Positions 27,532 through 36,743 are shown, counted from the first letter of the stretch. The stretch: 64,000 nt of DNA from Mycolicibacterium litorale (GCF_010731695.1 NZ_AP022586.1:62001-126000); one strand, 5' to 3'. Numbers and translations are program-made. Notes: generated from the sequence alone by a model not told the origin.

Positions 27532-28038
27532 GTGACCGACCTCGCCACTGTCGAAAATTCGATTCGACGACGGTCGTTCGGCACCCTGTCGACGCTCGAT
27601 AGCAGCGGCAACCCCCACGCGACGGCCGTCACGTACGCAGCGGCCGGTGAAGGCACAAACCTGACGTTGTACATCACGACCCGTACTACGAACGTCAAGG
27701 TTAAAAACATTCGACGACGACCACAGGTAGCCTTCGTCATTCCCGTGCCGCACCGCTTTCTCCCCATGATGCCGCCGGCAGCTGTGCAGTTTGCGGGGTC
27801 GGCCGAAATACTGAACCACGAAAACGCCGACGCGCGAGGGGCATTCCATGCGGACTGGTTTCTCCGTCGCATTCTCGCCGCCGAGGAGCGCATCGTCGCT
27901 CAGCGTGCTGAGCTGTGCTTCATCGCGGTCCGGCCGAGGCGATGGTTATCCACCTACGGCATCGGGATGTCGGCCCTCGACATCCTGCGTCATCCGGGTC
28001 AGGCCATCGGGCGGGCAGACCTGACGGGCGGAAACTAG
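27532..28038 (+). CDS. Pyridoxamine-phosphate-oxidase-like split-barrel protein
   Basis: A 168-residue protein with the FMN/F420 split-barrel pattern: GTLSTLDSSGNPHATAVTY at the N-terminus and a strand KVKNIRRRPQVAFVIP. Members bind flavin, F420 or haem and reduce or sequester small molecules. GTG start with AGGTAGGAG upstream. It is not closely spaced with the copper operon (214 bases), and that gap shows no operator of the three island families. Confidence 0.7.
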   Translation: MTDLATVENSIRRRSFGTLSTLDSSGNPHATAVTYAAAGEGTNLTLYITTRTTNVKVKNIRRRPQVAFVIPVPHRFLPMMPPAAVQFAGSAEILNHENADARGAFHADWFLRRILAAEERIVAQRAELCFIAVRPRRWLSTYGIGMSALDILRHPGQAIGRADLTGGN

Positions 28039-28072
28039 CCGTCAGGCCGTGGATTGGCCACACATGCGTAGG

Positions 28073-28957
28073 TCAATGCACATGGTCGTGGTCTTGGTGG
28101 TCGTCTAGCGGCGTTGCTGCAGGAAGCGGCTCGCTGGTGGGCGTTTGCGTAGACGGCTCAGACGAACCTCCAGAGCCAGGGGCGGGCGCAGGAGCTTCGA
28201 CTGGGCGGACGGCAGGCGGGGGAGACGTCGGCTCCGGGTCGTGATTGTGATGGTCGTCGACGTGTTCTGCACTGGTTCCGTGGTCATCGGAGGCGGGCTC
28301 CCCAGCGGGCGCTGCAGGGGATGGTTCAGGATGGCTGTGATGGTCGTCAGTCTGCTCTGCACCAGATCCGTGGTGATGAGCCCCTGCTTCCGCGCCGGCT
28401 GGGGCGTGGTGGCCGTGCCGTAGACCAGAGGCAGCGCCCACCGTGGACGCCAACGTGACGATCCCAATCGCGCCCAGGAGCACCATGGCACTGCCGACGG
28501 CGGGCACCGGTTCTCCTTGAAGGCCGCGGTGCCAGACCCAGCCAGCGCCCATGACGACATAGATCTGAAGCAGCAACGCGCATAGGTCCGCGGCTTGGAT
28601 CAGTTCGGCTTGACCGGCGTGGGGCCCGAGCGGCGCTCCCGCGGTTCTCGACACGGACCAAAGCGCAATAACGGCAAGGTTGACCATGATGCCAAGAGCT
28701 AGCACCGGGGTGGTGGTACGGGTGAGTACTAGCCGCGCCCACAACAGTTGGAACAGCGCGATTGCCGTAAAAAACAGGCCCGCTGGCATCCATTCCTGCC
28801 AGTGCGTGGGAACGACGGCGAAGTGGATGACAGAAGCGCCTAGTGAGGCGAGCGCGGCAAGCCGAGCCGCTAACCGGCTGTCGGTCTTCTTCGCTGTCCT
28901 AGGCGCCACCGAACAAGGATGACAGCGCCACCCTAGACACCGGCTGCACGAGGCCAC
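28073..28957 (-). CDS. Membrane protein with long His/Asp-rich tail
   Basis: About 280-294 residues. Four or five hydrophobic helices (between about 30 and 175) followed by a 115-residue C-terminal tail of repeated His clusters (RHGHHAPAG, AHHHGSG, DDHHSHPEP, DDHHNHDPEP, DDHQDHDHVH). The tail looks like an extended metal buffer. The first 16 residues include several Cys and may not be translated; GTG at 28909 is an alternative start. Unknown family. Operator 7 lies 35 bases upstream, so it belongs to the TACGTA set. Confidence 0.7.
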   Translation of the reverse strand: MASCSRCLGWRCHPCSVAPRTAKKTDSRLAARLAALASLGASVIHFAVVPTHWQEWMPAGLFFTAIALFQLLWARLVLTRTTTPVLALGIMVNLAVIALWSVSRTAGAPLGPHAGQAELIQAADLCALLLQIYVVMGAGWVWHRGLQGEPVPAVGSAMVLLGAIGIVTLASTVGAASGLRHGHHAPAGAEAGAHHHGSGAEQTDDHHSHPEPSPAAPAGEPASDDHGTSAEHVDDHHNHDPEPTSPPPAVRPVEAPAPAPGSGGSSEPSTQTPTSEPLPAATPLDDHQDHDHVH

Positions 28958-28991
28958 ATCTCAACCCGACCGAGATTCATTCGTCATCAAC

Positions 28992-29008
28992 TACTGCCGT
29001 CCTACGTA
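28992..29008. promoter_or_regulatory. TACTGC-N5-TACGTA operator 7
   Basis: One perfect half-site and one with two differences, same five-base spacer. Located just upstream of the His-rich membrane protein on the minus strand. The rest of the gap up to 29191 shows no gene. Confidence 0.5.
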
Positions 29009-29191
29009 GATGGATCGATGCGACCCTTCGTCTGCGAGTCTCAACCACCGCCGTTTGGCGATAACCAACACCGGCTTCTCTTGAGACCTCGCCGATGCGG
29101 CAGTAGCGCACGCCGCTGTTCGCGTCCGGAACTGGCTCAGATTGTCGACGGGACTACGCGCGTCACCGGGCGGGGCGCCGAAGGACAGAGG

Positions 29192-30154
29192 TCACATCTG
29201 CCTCATGGCGTTGCGCTGCTTGAGCTGTTCGCGCACCACATCCTCGATACGGCCATCGGGTAGCGACAACACATAGCGCCGCATGACATCCAGCGCAAAC
29301 TCCTCAATGTCGGCGTAGCTGGCACCGGCAAGCTTGTCGGCGAGGGTGCGCGGCGCCATACCGAGGTTCCCGCCGAGCCGCATACGCAGCTGCTCGAGAA
29401 AAGTCGTGGCCTGTATGCGAGACGGGGGATGCAGTGCTAACCGCACCTGAAAGCGGCGCCATGCCGCGCGGTCGAGCAGTTCGCCATGGTTGGTCGCGCA
29501 GACGGCGACGACGTGGGAGGGCAAGCGATCGATCTGTAGGAGCAGCGTCGAAACGACGCGCTTGATCTCGCCGGTTTCGTGCGCGTCGGAGCGCTCCTTG
29601 GCGATGGTGTCGAACTCGTCGAAAAAGAGCACGCAGCGCCGAGTCCTTGCGAACTCGAAAACGTGATCGATTCGACTCGTTGTCTCTCCAAGAAAGCTAG
29701 ATACAACTCCCTCGTAACGCACGGCGTAGAACGGCACCATCAACTCCGCTGCCAACACTTCAGCAAGCGAGGTTTTACCGTTACCAGGCGGACCTTCCAA
29801 AAGGATGCGGTTACGCGGTTCCAGGCCGTGGCTGCGGAGAAGCTCGCTACGGTGATGCTCCTCGATGATCTCGTTCACCGCCGCCGTGACGGCAGGCGCC
29901 AGATGCACCTCTGACAATCGCCGTTTAGGCACAATTTCGGTGACCAGATCAGCGACCTGGCGGGCGGTGTCATCACGGGCGAGCAGGCTGCGAGCACCGG
30001 CAGTGGTGATCAATTCGGACAGACGATCAGCCACAAGATGGTGCTGATTGTTGCGCTCCTCGGCGATGATCGCCTCCACCAGCATGCGAAAGCGGGCGAC
30101 GTCGCCACGCTGCTGCGCCTCGACCAGATCAATCACCAGGTCAGACCTCGCCAT
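29192..30154 (-). CDS. AAA ATPase, IetA-like, without its protease partner
   Basis: A 320-residue ATPase. An N-terminal helical domain (about 1-80) precedes the AAA core: Walker A GPPGNGKT (121-128), Walker B CVLFFDEFD (Asp179-Glu180), sensor ATNH and arginine finger region RRFQVRL. This layout matches the ATPase of the two-gene ATPase-subtilase (IetAS-type) systems linked to plasmid or phage immunity, but no subtilase gene is present in this window. ATG 30154 has a perfect AGGAGGG site; the open frame to 30421 lacks one. It may be an orphan remnant or act alone. Confidence 0.75.
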   Translation of the reverse strand: MARSDLVIDLVEAQQRGDVARFRMLVEAIIAEERNNQHHLVADRLSELITTAGARSLLARDDTARQVADLVTEIVPKRRLSEVHLAPAVTAAVNEIIEEHHRSELLRSHGLEPRNRILLEGPPGNGKTSLAEVLAAELMVPFYAVRYEGVVSSFLGETTSRIDHVFEFARTRRCVLFFDEFDTIAKERSDAHETGEIKRVVSTLLLQIDRLPSHVVAVCATNHGELLDRAAWRRFQVRLALHPPSRIQATTFLEQLRMRLGGNLGMAPRTLADKLAGASYADIEEFALDVMRRYVLSLPDGRIEDVVREQLKQRNAMRQM

Positions 30155-30556
30155 GGCCCCCTCCTTGCACAATGCCGCTCGCTCGATCATTGCAGATGCG
30201 CGCACCACCGCGGGTTCAGCGCCGCACAATGTGGTGCTCTCTAGCAGCGCCAACAGCCTCCAGATAGCTGTCCGAGGATTCCTTGCCCGCTCGGCCACCG
30301 GCCGCGCGCTGGCTGGCCCACAAGCTGCCCGGAGGTGTCTCTGGAAGCGCAGTGGTGTGCCGCTAGCGATGGTCGGCGCTGGTTGACTAGCTGATTGGTG
30401 TGGACGCGACACCCGTTCCAATCGGCGGGCTGATCATCGCGTCCTAGAGGGCGGCGACTAATGCGGGGTCGGTCCGGCGTCGAAGGCGGCCACGTCCAGG
30501 GAAGGCCGGTTACTGTCAGCCCAACCGGAAACAAGTCCTTGACCGGAGGTATCGAC
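30155..30556. other. Divergent intergenic region
   Basis: The gap between the AAA ATPase (minus) and methyltransferase (plus) genes should contain two promoters, but no element from the three operator families appears. Open frames here are extensions of the two neighbours without ribosome sites. Confidence 0.4.
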
Positions 30557-31477
30557 GTGGCAGTGCGAGGCGAGCGAATCCTGGCAGCAGCGCTGGCAGC
30601 AGCGGGAAGGCGGCGATTCCGGAACCGGATCGCCGGGCAAGCCGCCCGCTACTGGTCTGCGCCCACAGGATCGGCCTGGGAAGCGAATTCACACTGGCGC
30701 AACGGAATCGGCGATCAAGCCTGGCTGGAGGTTGGTGACGACCACTGGAAGATCTATGAAACCTTCGCCCGAGCCCTTAATTCGCCCAGCCCGAACACGG
30801 TGATGGAGTGGGGCGCCGGCGGCGGGGCAAACGCCGTGGCTTTCGCCCCCCATGCGCAGCGCTTCATCGCCGCCGACATCTCCCAAGAAAACCTCGACGA
30901 ATGCGTCCGACAAGTCCGCGCAACGTGCACGACACCCGTCGAGACACGGCGCATCGACCTCGCCTGCCCCGAACAAGCCACCGTCGGATTGGCGGGCAGC
31001 TGCGATGTCTTCCTGTGTCTATACGTGATCGAGCTAACGACGGGCGCGAACGCGGTACGGGCCATCCTTAAAATCGCCCGCACCGTGTTGGCCCCCGGAG
31101 GCACGGCGCTGGTCCAAATCAAGTACCACACCAGCGATCGTCGGACCCGCGGCTTCGCCGGGACAGCCTACGACCGAAATTTCGCATCGACCACCACCTT
31201 CACCATCGAAGAGTTTTGGAACCTGGCGGCAGAGTGCGGCCTCACCCCACGGCTAATCACCTTGGTGCCGGAAAACCGTCTCGACAGCCGCTACGCCTAC
31301 TACGCCCTCACAATTCCAGCCGCCGTGCAACCCGCGCCGCCTGACGAGCGCCTGCTCGACGTCAAGTACACAGAGTTCGCCGCCACGTTCAACGCTGACG
31401 TCGCCGACGCAGAGAGGCGCGCGGCGCGCGGCAACTACATAAGCCGCCGTGAGGTCGAAACAACCGTCGACGACTGA
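30557..31477 (+). CDS. SAM-dependent methyltransferase
   Basis: A 306-residue class I methyltransferase. The SAM-binding strand-loop is VMEWGAGGGANAVAFAP, followed by IAADIS (acidic ribose contact) and a CDVFLCLYVIE strand, then a post-III segment LAPGGTALVQIKY. Substrate unknown. GTG start is set by a GGAGGT site seven bases upstream; the open frame to 30461 lacks one. It is alone, divergent from the AAA ATPase. Confidence 0.78.
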   Translation: MAVRGERILAAALAAAGRRRFRNRIAGQAARYWSAPTGSAWEANSHWRNGIGDQAWLEVGDDHWKIYETFARALNSPSPNTVMEWGAGGGANAVAFAPHAQRFIAADISQENLDECVRQVRATCTTPVETRRIDLACPEQATVGLAGSCDVFLCLYVIELTTGANAVRAILKIARTVLAPGGTALVQIKYHTSDRRTRGFAGTAYDRNFASTTTFTIEEFWNLAAECGLTPRLITLVPENRLDSRYAYYALTIPAAVQPAPPDERLLDVKYTEFAATFNADVADAERRAARGNYISRREVETTVDD

Positions 31478-31643
31478 CGGTTAATCGGCTTGCCGCTGAC
31501 TGGTGTAGTAACCGACTCTCCCTGCGTAGATGGCGCGGTGGCATCGTAGGCAGTTCGGAGATTCCGAGCAGCCAGCCCTAGTTGCTCGCGAATGTGGCTG
31601 TGGTGGTGGACGATAGCGCGCGGCCCGGCCTACGTTTGCGTCT

Positions 31644-32516
31644 ATGAGCGGAAGTGAGAAGTTGCGGGCGCGCAAGCGTGCGGTGGAAGCGCAGCGCAGG
31701 GCGAACGAGAAACGCGCGAACCTTGAACGTGCCAACGTAGACGATGCCGCCTCGGTTCGTGTGCTGCTCCAGCGGCTGCGCGCCGTTGACGCTTGGGAGA
31801 CTGTGCGCCTCGATCAAGTGAATGAAAACGTGCGCATGGACGCAGCCCGCAAGCGTGTGAGTCACTTCGTCAACCTGCAAACGGTTACCGGGCGGATGAG
31901 GGAACGCGGTCAGACGATCGCGTCGATCGCTACTCTCGCGGAGGTCGAGGTTCGCGACCTCCAAAATGTCCTTCGCAGAGCGCGTGCTGACGCGGGCGGC
32001 ACGCAGCGTGCAACGGAGTCTCGAAACGCCGCGGCTCTAAGCGCAAACGGCGCAAGTTTGGGGAGCCATAGCGCAGTTGGCGTTGACCATCATCAACCGA
32101 TCGCAGCGGACAACTACCCGACATCCGATCCGAATCGGTGCGTCCGTTGCGATGCGGTCATGCTGGATCCCGAAGTCACTTCCCGGCGGGGGCGTCCGCG
32201 TCGCTATTGCTCTGACACGTGCCGCAGAGACGCCTCGGCGGCGCGTACAGCAGCACAGCGGCACGGAGAACCGATTCGCATCGTCGAGGTTCCTCGTGCT
32301 GCCGTCCGAAGTGCATCGAGTACGCAACAACACGGTGCCACCGCTCCGGTAATTCGTTCCGCATGCGACGCGGTAGAATTCGCGCTCCAAAACGCGGACG
32401 CCATGAAGATACTATTGTCGAGTGTGGCTGAGCGGGCACGGCGTAAAGAGTTGGACCGCAGCACATTTGAGGCCGCCCGAGAACTCGGCAAAGTGGTCTA
32501 TCCAAATAGGAGTTAA
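31644..32516 (+). CDS. Zinc-finger protein of the mobile element, unknown
   Basis: A 290-residue basic protein. The first 125 residues are helical and Arg/Ala-rich, ending in a possible helix-turn-helix (TIASIATLAEVEVRDLQNVL). A treble-cleft zinc motif follows, CVRCDAVM with GRPRRYCSDTCRRDASAAR about 20 residues later, a signature of small DNA-associated zinc fingers. The ATG lies seven bases after a TACGTT -10-like hexamer, so the transcript may be leaderless. Function unknown; DNA-binding regulator or mobilisation factor are possibilities. Confidence 0.65.
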   Translation: MSGSEKLRARKRAVEAQRRANEKRANLERANVDDAASVRVLLQRLRAVDAWETVRLDQVNENVRMDAARKRVSHFVNLQTVTGRMRERGQTIASIATLAEVEVRDLQNVLRRARADAGGTQRATESRNAAALSANGASLGSHSAVGVDHHQPIAADNYPTSDPNRCVRCDAVMLDPEVTSRRGRPRRYCSDTCRRDASAARTAAQRHGEPIRIVEVPRAAVRSASSTQQHGATAPVIRSACDAVEFALQNADAMKILLSSVAERARRKELDRSTFEAARELGKVVYPNRS

Positions 32517-32753
32517 CGCGTACCCTGGCTCGGCGCTACCCCGTCAGATGCGAAGCATGTCGTGTTCCGCCTTCACTTGATGGGGCATGGCTGGCCATGC
32601 AAACAGGCGGCGGCATCAATCCCAGCGTGACTGATCCTGACATATGAGAGTTCGGTTGGAATCAAACGTTCTGGACATGACGCGGCTGGCAGTGTCCTGT
32701 TTGCTTGAAAGTGCAGATCAGCCCACTGAACTGGGACTATACGCTGAACGAAT

Positions 32754-33101
32754 GTGTGCTCAGCTGTGGCGAAGTGTCTGTGCCAAGCGGTAGTTTATGA
32801 AGTCATGGAGCGTCTAGATCTGCAGCCGGCCACCGCGTGGGGCGGAATTGCGGCAGCTGGCGTGGCCGGTTCAGACGCCGCGTCTGTTGAACCGGCTGGT
32901 CCAATCGCTAGCGGCAGGCTGTCCATCATCGACGCCGCAGCCGGCCTCGCAGACTTCACTTCTATCGCTGCCCAGCAGGGTCACGCGGCGGGGCTTCTTC
33001 TGCGGGTTGAAGCATTGAGCACTGCAGCAGCCGCAGCAGTTAATTCCCTTGTTGTCGTTGATGAACTGAACGCGACACAGCTTCGATCCGTGGTGGAGTG
33101 A
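32754..33101 (+). CDS. Small Ala-rich helical protein, possible EspC/ESX-type
   Basis: Up to 115 residues, Ala-rich and helical, with a DLQPATAWGGIAAAG start, a central ADFTSIAAQQGHAAG and an ending like small type VII secretion substrates (EspC/WXG100-like length). GTG 32754 sits eight bases after TACGCT (32740-32745), fitting leaderless translation; ATG 32805 gives a more family-like 98-residue protein but has no ribosome site. First gene of a tight four-gene cassette to 36743. The ESX resemblance is by size and composition only. Confidence 0.55.
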   Translation: MCSAVAKCLCQAVVYEVMERLDLQPATAWGGIAAAGVAGSDAASVEPAGPIASGRLSIIDAAAGLADFTSIAAQQGHAAGLLLRVEALSTAAAAAVNSLVVVDELNATQLRSVVE

Positions 33102-33622
33102 CTGTGAGCAAGCTGGCGTTCTACCTCGCGGTCGTTAGCACCGTGGTTGCCATCATGTCACTCGCTGTGAGTCTCAATATCTTCCCACGTGGGCAGTCTG
33201 AAAACGCGATAAGGCCGTCGACCTCGTCCACGTCTGCTGCGGAGCCCTCAGAAAAGCACGACGCAGCAATTGAGGCGTGTGTTGGCCTGAGGAACTTCAA
33301 GAGCGGTGTTGGGATTGCGCGTGGCGCCTTCATCGATCGCGTCGACCGGGCCAATGACTGGGAGTCATCAGAAAGCCTGGGGGTGCAGGGCTACTACTTC
33401 AGCGCGGTGGGTGCGGAGTTGAACTATATGGCCACCCGGCTAGGTCCAGGCGCACCACGAGAAATTGTTGATGCCCTCGCTGATGTCCGGCGGTCGATCG
33501 TGGCTGTGGTCGACGCAGATTTGCGCCGTGAACCCGCCTCCATTTCCAACGACATGGTTGATCAGTACTCGAGTGCCCTGCGGGCCGCTGAAAGTGCCTG
33601 CGAAGCAACGGGGGTCGGCTAA
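33098..33622 (+). CDS. Membrane-anchored protein, unknown
   Basis: A 174-residue protein with one N-terminal transmembrane helix (about 5-28), a Ser/Thr linker and a helical exported domain (about 52-170) with two Cys (ACVGLRNF and ESACEATG) that could form a disulfide. Four-base overlap with the gene before and one-base overlap with the gene after, so the three are translationally coupled. No family recognised. Confidence 0.65.
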   Translation: MTVSKLAFYLAVVSTVVAIMSLAVSLNIFPRGQSENAIRPSTSSTSAAEPSEKHDAAIEACVGLRNFKSGVGIARGAFIDRVDRANDWESSESLGVQGYYFSAVGAELNYMATRLGPGAPREIVDALADVRRSIVAVVDADLRREPASISNDMVDQYSSALRAAESACEATGVG

Positions 33623-35970
33623 TGACCGCTTCACCACCCGCTCGTAGCTATTCACGCTTCATCGTGGCGCCCGATGTATGGCCGGTCACCCGCGAGCAAT
33701 CTGAAGGACGGGCTGCTGCTCAACGTCGTCTGGCGATGGCGACTGCGGCTGCAGCAGATGCTCACCGGGTCGCCTTGCATGGCTTGCAGGTTGTCGGGGT
33801 GGCGCATTCAAATGGTTTCGAAGCAATGCACGCTGCCTACAGGCGTATTCAGGTTCGGGCCGACGATAAGGCCGACGCGGATAAGGCTGCCGCTGATCTG
33901 ATGCAGAGTGTTGCGGCGATCCAGAAGAGTGCTGAGCTGATGATTGACACGATTGATGCTGAGGCACATCAACAACTGGTACACGTGCCGAGCAGAAGTC
34001 CCACCGCTATCAACATCATCACCAGTGCTGCTGCGCGGGCGCGAGGAATCGCAGTAGGGGCAGCCGATGAGATCCGCGCTCTAACTGTGCAATTCGTCCA
34101 GGGATTTACGCCTCTGCCGGAGGGACCCCCGAATGGCGATCCGTTTAGTACCGGCGATGACGATCGGTCGACCGATAAGCGATCCGACGAATCGCCTGAG
34201 CGTCCACCCGAGGCAGCAGTGGAGACCGGTGATACGCAGCCTCGTCTTTCGGTGCCAGACCCGTCTGATGCCGAATCCAGGTCTGGTAACACTGCGCCGC
34301 GGGTCAGCACCGGGCCTACCCCTGGTTCTTCATCGCTGTCACCGCACCCCCCGGCGCAGAGCGCCAGTCCTGCGTCCGTAGCCGCGGTTGGTGACATCGG
34401 AAGCAGTGGGGTAGGCCTCGCCGGACCAGGACGTTCCTCATCCATCGGCTCGTTGGCCGCGTTCGGAAGTTCAGCATCTCCGCTATCGGGATCGGGCACT
34501 GGAGGAATGTCGCAGTCGGGTTTGGTACGACCGGCAGTATCTGCATCGCCGTCTCCTGCTGTCGCGCTGCAAGGGGTCATGCCTGCAAGTGGTCTTGCGC
34601 CGCTGTCATCGGTCACCGGCGCTCAGACGACCAGCTTCCCTGCTGTCGTAGCCACTGCGACGCCGGCGCAGCCGGCGGCATCTCCGAGTGGAATCTGGCA
34701 TCCGTTAATAGGAGCGACCACGGGTGCCGTGCCAGCGTCTATTGCCGGGCCGCAGGTAGTGTCGAGTACTAATCCCTATCCAGCGGTTTCAGCACCCTTG
34801 CTGCCCCCGGGGCCGCTGGGTCCGCCGCCTTCAGTTCCGGCCGCAATTCCACCGGCCGCCGGTGCTGTCCCATTGATTGGCGGCGCTCACACCTCAATGG
34901 CGCCTGCCGGCGCATCGGTCGCGACGGCAGCGTTGACAACTCCCGCCGCGACGCTGCCGTCCCGGGTAGCGGCCGCGGCGGCCCGGGACTTGGAACGGCG
35001 GCGCAACGAGTCGAGTGATCTACAGACGGTTAAATGGTTGGCGTGGGAACTGTTGTACGCCACCGAATCCTGCCGAACCTTCGCACTGTGGGCCGTCGGC
35101 CTGATGTATTCAGCGGCTGGCGATCGGCATGTTGTGGCGCTGACACATCACGGTGCGGGTTACGTCCCCGCGGGGATTGTGGTCCCTAAGGGCGTGCGGA
35201 TGCTCTGGTCTGACCAAGCTATTGGAGAGGGCTTTCGTAGCCGATGGATCGGAAATCTCGATCCGGCTGCGACACTGATCGCCTTCGCAGAAGTCAAGGC
35301 CGCGGAGCCGGCTGGCTGGCGCTTAGCCGCTGCAGCGACCACCTGGTCGGACGTAACAGCGCTCATGACTGCCGCGCAACGCTGGGGCACTGAATGGGCC
35401 ACCTGCTCCGGTATGTCCATGCCCGCCTCAATCGGAAAACGTGACGCTATCGCCAACGCGAATACTCCGCACCGATTGGAGCGGGAGTACCCCGACCTTT
35501 TCGAGCGTGTAGCGCAACTTCGTGCCAGAGGGCTTACCCAGCGAGCCGCCAAACTGGTCACGGAAGCAATCGTTTCCGACGCGCGCCTTGCGATCGTCGC
35601 CGACGGTGGCCCCCGAATTCCGCCGAACTTCGACTCGGTGTGGCCGGCTGCAGCTGACGGCAGAGTAGACGCTTCGGATCGCGCCCGTTTCGCCGAAGCG
35701 GTTCAGCAGCAATGGTTCAGCATCGGAATGGTGCAGCCGGGTTGGGAAGATGAACGCACTGACACCGTCTGTGCAGAGTACAGGGGGCAATGGCTTATTT
35801 GCCGGGCGCTTGAGGTGGTCCTGGGGTGGATAGCTGACGACAACTGCGGGGCAATGCAGGCGGACCTGCCGCTGGAAGACATGATCTACGCCGCAGCACA
35901 TGCCTACCTCGACAGTCGGGGAACCGGCTGGATCACTGCAATTTTCGACGCTGCAGGCGGTTCATCCTGA
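33622..35970 (+). CDS. Large Pro/Ser-rich protein with DUF5632-like C-terminus
   Basis: A 782-residue protein. Residues about 25-160 are helical with heptad-like Ala/Gln/Asp patterns; about 165-450 is a disordered Pro/Ser/Ala/Gly region; about 465-780 is a folded domain with FALWAVGLMYSAAGDRHVVALTHHGAGYVPAGIVVPKG split over two segments and a LWSDQAIGEG-RWIGNLDPA block. This resembles DUF5631/5632 proteins found beside ESX genes (Rv3899c type), from memory. Secretion or partner status is unproven. Central gene of the cassette. Confidence 0.6.
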   Translation: MTASPPARSYSRFIVAPDVWPVTREQSEGRAAAQRRLAMATAAAADAHRVALHGLQVVGVAHSNGFEAMHAAYRRIQVRADDKADADKAAADLMQSVAAIQKSAELMIDTIDAEAHQQLVHVPSRSPTAINIITSAAARARGIAVGAADEIRALTVQFVQGFTPLPEGPPNGDPFSTGDDDRSTDKRSDESPERPPEAAVETGDTQPRLSVPDPSDAESRSGNTAPRVSTGPTPGSSSLSPHPPAQSASPASVAAVGDIGSSGVGLAGPGRSSSIGSLAAFGSSASPLSGSGTGGMSQSGLVRPAVSASPSPAVALQGVMPASGLAPLSSVTGAQTTSFPAVVATATPAQPAASPSGIWHPLIGATTGAVPASIAGPQVVSSTNPYPAVSAPLLPPGPLGPPPSVPAAIPPAAGAVPLIGGAHTSMAPAGASVATAALTTPAATLPSRVAAAAARDLERRRNESSDLQTVKWLAWELLYATESCRTFALWAVGLMYSAAGDRHVVALTHHGAGYVPAGIVVPKGVRMLWSDQAIGEGFRSRWIGNLDPAATLIAFAEVKAAEPAGWRLAAAATTWSDVTALMTAAQRWGTEWATCSGMSMPASIGKRDAIANANTPHRLEREYPDLFERVAQLRARGLTQRAAKLVTEAIVSDARLAIVADGGPRIPPNFDSVWPAAADGRVDASDRARFAEAVQQQWFSIGMVQPGWEDERTDTVCAEYRGQWLICRALEVVLGWIADDNCGAMQADLPLEDMIYAAAHAYLDSRGTGWITAIFDAAGGSS

Positions 35971-35972
35971 TA

Positions 35973-36743
35973 ATGGATTCGCTCCCTCAGGAGGTAGATG
36001 GTGAAGCTTGGCGCGCCGAGCTCGCGCGGCAGCATACGTATCTGGCGAACGTCGTCGATCAAGCATGTGCCTGGACGCGCGAGTTCCACGTGCAAACTGG
36101 GGTTGAGCTGTGCGGCAACTACACCTCACTAAAGAGTTATCCCCTGCTGGACTACGCGAACAGGCTGAGACAGCTCAGCTCAGCACTAAAAAGAGTGTGC
36201 GCAATTGCTTCGCTACAGCCTCCGCCGCCGACCTGGGACCGCACGACCCTGCATGCGCCCCCGGCTATAGCGGTGCCCGGGCGAGACCCAGATTGGCGAC
36301 GGGCCGATTACTCGGAAGGCGGTCGGTACCTGCTGATGCTTCAGCCCACTTCGCCACCCGGATACCCGGCTACCGCTCGTGAACAGTGGAGCGCTGCCCT
36401 TCGCCTTGCGAGCCCAAGCATCATCGAACGCGAAATCGGTGTGCCGCAACTAGTTGCCTACGGTTGGATGGCTCGATCGGAGTTCGACAAAGCATATCGA
36501 GTGGTGCACAGAGCGTTTCTCGACAGTGCGGCCGCCACGTTTGGTCGTGCGTGGGCTACCGGATCTTCCGAGGATGGAACTCGTTCAATGACCGTGCTGG
36601 TGAGTTGGATGAAGGCACTGACCGACCATGGGTGCTCCTTGGGTGATTGTGATTCCGTGCTTCGCGACATCGAGGTCGTAGACCCGCAAGCTGTCGCGGA
36701 TTGCAGAGCAGTCCAGGAAGTTTGGTGCCCTCCCACGCCCTGA
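35973..36743 (+). CDS. Hypothetical protein, last gene of cassette
   Basis: A 256-residue, mainly helical cytoplasmic protein with no signal or membrane segment. It starts two bases after the stop of the large gene, so it belongs to the same transcript. Two Cys pairs are spread through it (VELCGNY, DHGCSLGDCDS). I do not recognise a family. A chaperone or immunity role for the large protein would fit the arrangement but is a guess. Confidence 0.6.
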   Translation: MDSLPQEVDGEAWRAELARQHTYLANVVDQACAWTREFHVQTGVELCGNYTSLKSYPLLDYANRLRQLSSALKRVCAIASLQPPPPTWDRTTLHAPPAIAVPGRDPDWRRADYSEGGRYLLMLQPTSPPGYPATAREQWSAALRLASPSIIEREIGVPQLVAYGWMARSEFDKAYRVVHRAFLDSAAATFGRAWATGSSEDGTRSMTVLVSWMKALTDHGCSLGDCDSVLRDIEVVDPQAVADCRAVQEVWCPPTP

